In this document: positions 60,934-64,000 of the stretch, one piece after another | How positions within the stretch are numbered: the first letter of the stretch is position 1 | Layout of the letters: every line of letters begins with the position of its first letter | From: Terriglobia bacterium | Lineage (GTDB): Bacteria; Acidobacteriota; Terriglobia; Terriglobales; Acidobacteriaceae | DNA: 64,000 nt | Direction of reading: 5' to 3' | NCBI GenBank assembly: GCA_020072815.1 | Contig: JAIQGE010000007.1 | Coordinates: forward strand, 186,001 to 250,000 | Notes under the pieces: model-generated | Seen by the model: only the letters and a program-made list of their open reading frames with translations | Told to the model about the DNA's origin: nothing | Database searches by the model: none | Position numbers and translations under genes: made by a program

Positions 60934-61677
60934 TTATTCCACCACCCCAGCAAACAAGTCGCGCTCCGTCTCCACTTTCCTCGGCGTGGACGACGCGGCC
61001 AAGTGGAAAAGTTCCAGCCGTCCGCGTTTTTCCACCGTCTCCTCAAAGAAAGGGAAGAGCGGCGACTGCGAGGTGTGGCACTTGAACGCCAGGACTTTGG
61101 TTTCGCGTTCGTGCTGGCTGAGCTCAATCACCGCCGTGGATGGCGCTTGCGAAATCGGCGGGCGTCCGGGCATGGTGAACAGCGTGGTGCCGTAATAAAG
61201 CTTCTGAGTCTGGTGCGGCGTGAGGCCGTGCTGCAACTGGTCGGCGAAGCGGTTGCTGCGTCCCGCCCAGTGGCAGGCCATGGTCGCGAAGATGGAGACC
61301 ATGGAGTGGTCCGGGTGCGCGGTGATGGCGCCTTCTGTGCCAAAGGTCATGATCACGTGCGGCTTGATCTCACGCACGCGGCGCGTCAGGTCGGCGACCA
61401 CGGTCTGAAAGTTCTGCTGGTCGAGCTTGCCGTCCGGATAGTCGAGCACCGCGTCCTGGCTGACTTTGAGCATCCGGCAGGCGACGGCAAACTCGCGACG
61501 GCGGATGGCCGCCAGTTCTTCGTCCGTTTTCGCCTCGCCGCGGTGTGTGGCGGCTGTGCCGGCGGTGAGGCAGACAACGTGGGTCTCCACGCCGAGTTCA
61601 GCGTAGTGAAGCAGCGTGCCGCCGAAGCCGCCGGCTTCATCGTCAGGGTGTGCGGTGAAACAGAGCAAGCGCAGCAT
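60934..61677 (-). CDS. PIG-L family deacetylase
   Basis: The protein has 247 residues. The zinc-binding AHPDDE motif is at 9-14, and the second motif, AHPDHSMVSI, follows near residue 127. The layout matches the PIG-L/LmbE family, which includes BshB of bacillithiol synthesis and GlcNAc-inositol deacetylases. The substrate here cannot be told, as no BshA or BshC gene is in the window. It is transcribed convergently to the M61 peptidase. It follows the 150-residue exported protein by 38 bases, so both may be one unit. Confidence 0.85.
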   Translation of the reverse strand: MLRLLCFTAHPDDEAGGFGGTLLHYAELGVETHVVCLTAGTAATHRGEAKTDEELAAIRRREFAVACRMLKVSQDAVLDYPDGKLDQQNFQTVVADLTRRVREIKPHVIMTFGTEGAITAHPDHSMVSIFATMACHWAGRSNRFADQLQHGLTPHQTQKLYYGTTLFTMPGRPPISQAPSTAVIELSQHERETKVLAFKCHTSQSPLFPFFEETVEKRGRLELFHLAASSTPRKVETERDLFAGVVE

Positions 61678-61715
61678 TTGTATCGAAACGCCTTTCAGTA
61701 GCGGAATCTAAGTTA

Positions 61716-62168
61716 CTAGAAGTAGCTGGAGTAAAACGAAACCGTCCATTGATTCTGCTTGCGCGACACGTCAACCCGCCCCTGGCCCGTAAGCCGAAGT
61801 TTGGGGGGCGCGCCGGGCTTTGTAAGCCTGTAATACAGTTCTACTCGGCCATTGCGATCGTGCCGGTTCTCGAGGCGCCACTCGGAAATGCGGTGTTCGT
61901 CCAACGCATGCCGGCAAAGCTGGTCGTCAACCGTGCATTTTCCGTCCTTAAGTTCATCGAGAAACTGCGCAGCGGACCGCTCCGGTGATCGGTCACGGAA
62001 CGGGTTGAACACGGTCCATCCCGTAACTTCTTCGAAGTATTCACCACAAGCGCAGTGGGTCTGGGCAAAAACCTGGAACAGAACAGGTCTGCTGCGCGCG
62101 GCAAAAGCCCCGCCGAAGAGAAGACTTGAGGCGAGAACCACACCTAACGCAAGTTTATTGAGAGCCAT
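61716..62168 (-). CDS. small exported protein of unknown function
   Basis: The protein has 150 residues from the ATG at 62168; an upstream in-frame start at 62216 would place extra residues before the signal peptide. The signal peptide is ALNKLALGVVLASSLLFGGA. The mature part has a CAC pair followed by two more Cys (THCACGEYFEEV, KDGKCTVDDQLCRHALDEHR), so disulfides are likely. It ends in beta strands with VELYYRLTKPGAP and SFYSSYF. No family was recognised. Confidence 0.55.
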   Translation of the reverse strand: MALNKLALGVVLASSLLFGGAFAARSRPVLFQVFAQTHCACGEYFEEVTGWTVFNPFRDRSPERSAAQFLDELKDGKCTVDDQLCRHALDEHRISEWRLENRHDRNGRVELYYRLTKPGAPPKLRLTGQGRVDVSRKQNQWTVSFYSSYF

Positions 62169-62255
62169 TGGATTTCGCCATATTTTGCTGGATAGCTTCG
62201 GATTCAGCAAACACACTTGAAAGATGAAAAGAACGAGCCCGAAGATTCGCGGGAT

Positions 62256-63182
62256 TTACTTTGCAACCGCGGTTTGCGTCGCGGACGCCGTGCCTTCCTG
62301 CGCAGGCGACGCTGCGGGCAGCAACTCGCGCAGCTTGGGCAGCACGGCGCGCATGGCGTCTTCACCGGCTTTGACCAGTTCGTGCGCGCGGAGAAAGTCG
62401 TCATAACCAAATTCGCCGATGTCCGGCTCCACCACCACGTCAGAGAGCGCTCGCCAGGATGCGCCCATTTTCTCCTGGGCGATGGAGAAGCATTGCCCGA
62501 TCACGTCAAAAACGTGGCGCGGACCGCGGGCCTTCACCCAGTTGGCCGCCAAATGGACGGCCACCACACGCTCAGCGCCCATGGTGCGCAGAGGCTGGGC
62601 CGGGACCGAGTAAGCCAGTAGCCCGTCCACCAGCAGCCGCTCGCCGATTCTTACCGGCTGGAACATGCCGGGGTAAGCGCAGCTGGCGCGCACCGGATCA
62701 ATCAAATCGCCGCTGGTAAACACCGCCGGCTCGCCGGTGATGATGTCAGTGGCGGTCACCGACAGCGGAATGCGCAGCTCTTCAAACGTCTTGCAGCGCA
62801 GCGCGCGGTGCAGGAAGGCGGACATTTTGTCATTGCTGAATAGGCCGAAGCGGGAAAACGTCCAGCGGGAAAAATCTTTGAAGCGGACTTGCGCCGCGAT
62901 CTCCACCAGCTCCGCGGCCGGGACGCCGCTGGCAAAGCCGGCGCCGATCAACGCGCCCACGCTGGTTCCGGCAAGAAAATCAATAGGAATTTGCTCTTCT
63001 TCAAAGACCTTGAGAATGCCGATGTGGGCCAGACCGCGCGCGAACCCTCCGCCAAGAGCCAGGCCGATCTTTGGTCTTGGCCGGGGAGCCGGCTCAGCCG
63101 GAGCGTCAGGTCGCGAGCTGCGCTTCATTTCGCGCTTAAACGCCTGAACGCTGCGAACAATCTTGTCCAGCGGATTCTTCAA
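62256..63182 (-). CDS. patatin-like phospholipase
   Basis: The protein has 308 residues. The oxyanion segment GLALGGGFARGLAHIGIL is at 40-57. The nucleophile elbow GTSVG has Ser74, and the catalytic Asp lies in DGLLAYSVPAQPL, giving the Ser-Asp dyad of patatin/RssA-type lipases. An N-terminal basic helix could contact membranes, and the protein has no signal peptide. It would cut acyl chains from phospholipids in the cytoplasm or at the inner membrane. It is divergent from the Nudix gene. Confidence 0.85.
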   Translation of the reverse strand: MKNPLDKIVRSVQAFKREMKRSSRPDAPAEPAPRPRPKIGLALGGGFARGLAHIGILKVFEEEQIPIDFLAGTSVGALIGAGFASGVPAAELVEIAAQVRFKDFSRWTFSRFGLFSNDKMSAFLHRALRCKTFEELRIPLSVTATDIITGEPAVFTSGDLIDPVRASCAYPGMFQPVRIGERLLVDGLLAYSVPAQPLRTMGAERVVAVHLAANWVKARGPRHVFDVIGQCFSIAQEKMGASWRALSDVVVEPDIGEFGYDDFLRAHELVKAGEDAMRAVLPKLRELLPAASPAQEGTASATQTAVAK

Positions 63183-63350
63183 GTCACTAACTCCCCGTCT
63201 TGCCGAAGCGAAATCAGTTATGGGGCGGGATACGCTGCTCCAAGTTTACGACGCAATCAGCGAAATCAGACAGTCGCGTGACACTTTAGTTTCCCCAACA
63301 TTTGCGGCCATCCGAGACAACCTTGTCGCGGCCTTGGTAAATTGTTGTCA

Positions 63351-63372
63351 GCCCGCCAGTTTGTTGGCGGGC
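63351..63372 (+). other. 8-bp GC hairpin in the Nudix 5' region
   Basis: GCCCGCCA (63351-63358) pairs with TGGCGGGC (63365-63372) about 60 bases before the annotated Nudix start. It could act as a terminator-like or translation-control structure; there is no T tract. Confidence 0.5.
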
Positions 63373-63430
63373 GGCGGGCCGGCCAGCGAAAGGAAGCGCC
63401 ATTACCACCGACAAGAATGACGACAAGAAG

Positions 63431-63913
63431 ATGGTCCGCGAGTTCTCCGCCGGCGCGTTGGTCCTGCGCCACATGCAGGACCGCTGGTGGACGGCGGTGA
63501 TTGAACCGGGACGCGAAGGCGAACCGGAAGACCGCAAAGACCTGGTGGCCCTGCCCAAGGGCAACGTGGACGCCGGCGAGGAGCCGCTCCAGGCTGCCGT
63601 GCGCGAGGTGCATGAGGAGACCGGGCTGCGCGCGCGTCCGGTGACCAAGCTGGCGGACGTCAAGTACGTGTACTCGCGCAAATGGTCAGACCACGCCAAG
63701 GTCTTCAAGATTGTCAGCTTCTACCTGATGAAATACCAGTCAGGCCAGATTGACGATATCAAGCCCGCCATGCGGCATGAAGTCCGGCGCGCCTATTGGC
63801 TGCCGCTCGAGGACGCTGCTGCGCGCCTGAGCTACAGCGGCGAAAAAGACGTGGCGAAAAAAGCGCTGGAGTATGTGAAAGAGAACCCGGAAGGATTTCA
63901 GGTTTCCGAATAA
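63431..63913 (+). CDS. Nudix hydrolase
   Basis: The protein has 160 residues, and the complete Nudix box (GX5EX7REUXEEXGU) spans 44-66, written as GNVDAGEEPLQAAVREVHEE and TGL. The three catalytic Glu residues are present. The N-terminal strand (REFSAGALVLRHM) and KWSDHAKVFKIVSFYLMKY fit the mRNA/diadenosine-type Nudix fold. The substrate is unknown. An ATT codon at 63401 behind AGGAAG is a possible rarer start that would add ten residues (ITTDKNDDKK). The gene ends 87 bases before the window's end. Confidence 0.85.
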   Translation: MVREFSAGALVLRHMQDRWWTAVIEPGREGEPEDRKDLVALPKGNVDAGEEPLQAAVREVHEETGLRARPVTKLADVKYVYSRKWSDHAKVFKIVSFYLMKYQSGQIDDIKPAMRHEVRRAYWLPLEDAAARLSYSGEKDVAKKALEYVKENPEGFQVSE

Positions 63914-64000
63914 ACCTGGCTGCCAACGGCCACCGGGTCAAGTCAGGAAGTGTTTCACTGTGCGGGGTTGCGGCATAAAGCAGCGGCACAGAGCTGGAAT

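Noticed and set aside
60712-61701. 329-codon open frame on the plus strand
   Set aside because: Antisense to the PIG-L deacetylase with both zinc motifs; no ribosome site or family.

Overview
The window looks like chromosomal DNA of an acidobacterium (Acidobacteriota, Terriglobia/Koribacter-like). This is inferred from several things seen in the sequence: an 825-residue orphan MacB-type permease of the kind expanded in that phylum, a DUF5818-like secreted protein, bactofilin, many small secreted proteins with Tyr- or Pro-rich tails, GC-rich genes with Shine-Dalgarno sites, and intergenic DNA full of hairpins. No rRNA, tRNA, CRISPR array, transposase or phage gene was recognised.

Layout. 1-9.7 kb holds secreted and envelope proteins: the end of a SYLF protein, a di-haem cytochrome, a zinc-phospholipase-C-like protein, a two-gene unit of unknown function and the orphan permease. 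10.1-19.1 kb is a tightly packed set of six genes: a fused two-domain peptide-importer ATPase, two permeases, a solute-binding protein, an ECF-like sigma factor and a 956-residue TPR-CHAT (caspase-like) protease. It is followed by a small CxxC protein (19.3 kb) and two tandem secreted subtilases (20.0-23.2 kb). Both subtilases carry the octapeptide QSTAGILE once after the prodomain and as an eight-residue-register array between catalytic Asp and His. This is the strongest candidate for an undescribed system.

23.7-26.8 kb encodes an ArnT-like GT39 glycosyltransferase and an HpnI/ceramide-glucosyltransferase-like GT2 enzyme. 27.3-29.0 kb is a four-gene operon with two paralogous CxxC...CxxH mini-proteins around a pseudo-receiver-PilZ protein, preceded by a perfect TGTGA-N6-TCACA palindrome. 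29.1-32.1 kb holds small secreted, membrane or unknown proteins.

32.3-40.4 kb is a respiratory region: a divergent radical SAM/SPASM gene, a mono-haem cytochrome c, a nine-haem cytochrome c fused to a b-type membrane domain (CbcL-like), a 19-haem cytochrome, a b-type membrane cytochrome and a NapC/NrfH-type six-haem cytochrome. The same CRP-type palindrome occurs in the shared promoter region and again upstream of the NapC-like gene, so these genes and the PilZ operon may share a regulator.

41-64 kb is mainly housekeeping and envelope: bactofilin (with an unusual 121-bp tandem repeat upstream), a methyltransferase, a second sigma-like protein, a response regulator lacking the phospho-acceptor Asp, a second SYLF protein, a lipid A acyltransferase, DNA polymerase III delta prime, an RRM protein, an omega-like small protein, an alpha/beta hydrolase, a beta-propeller-like secreted protein, a TPR protein, thymidylate kinase, tryptophanase, an M61 aminopeptidase, a PIG-L deacetylase, a patatin and a Nudix hydrolase.

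All functions come from reading motifs by eye. No database search or folding program was run, so family names are assignments from memory and operator or RNA calls are hypotheses.
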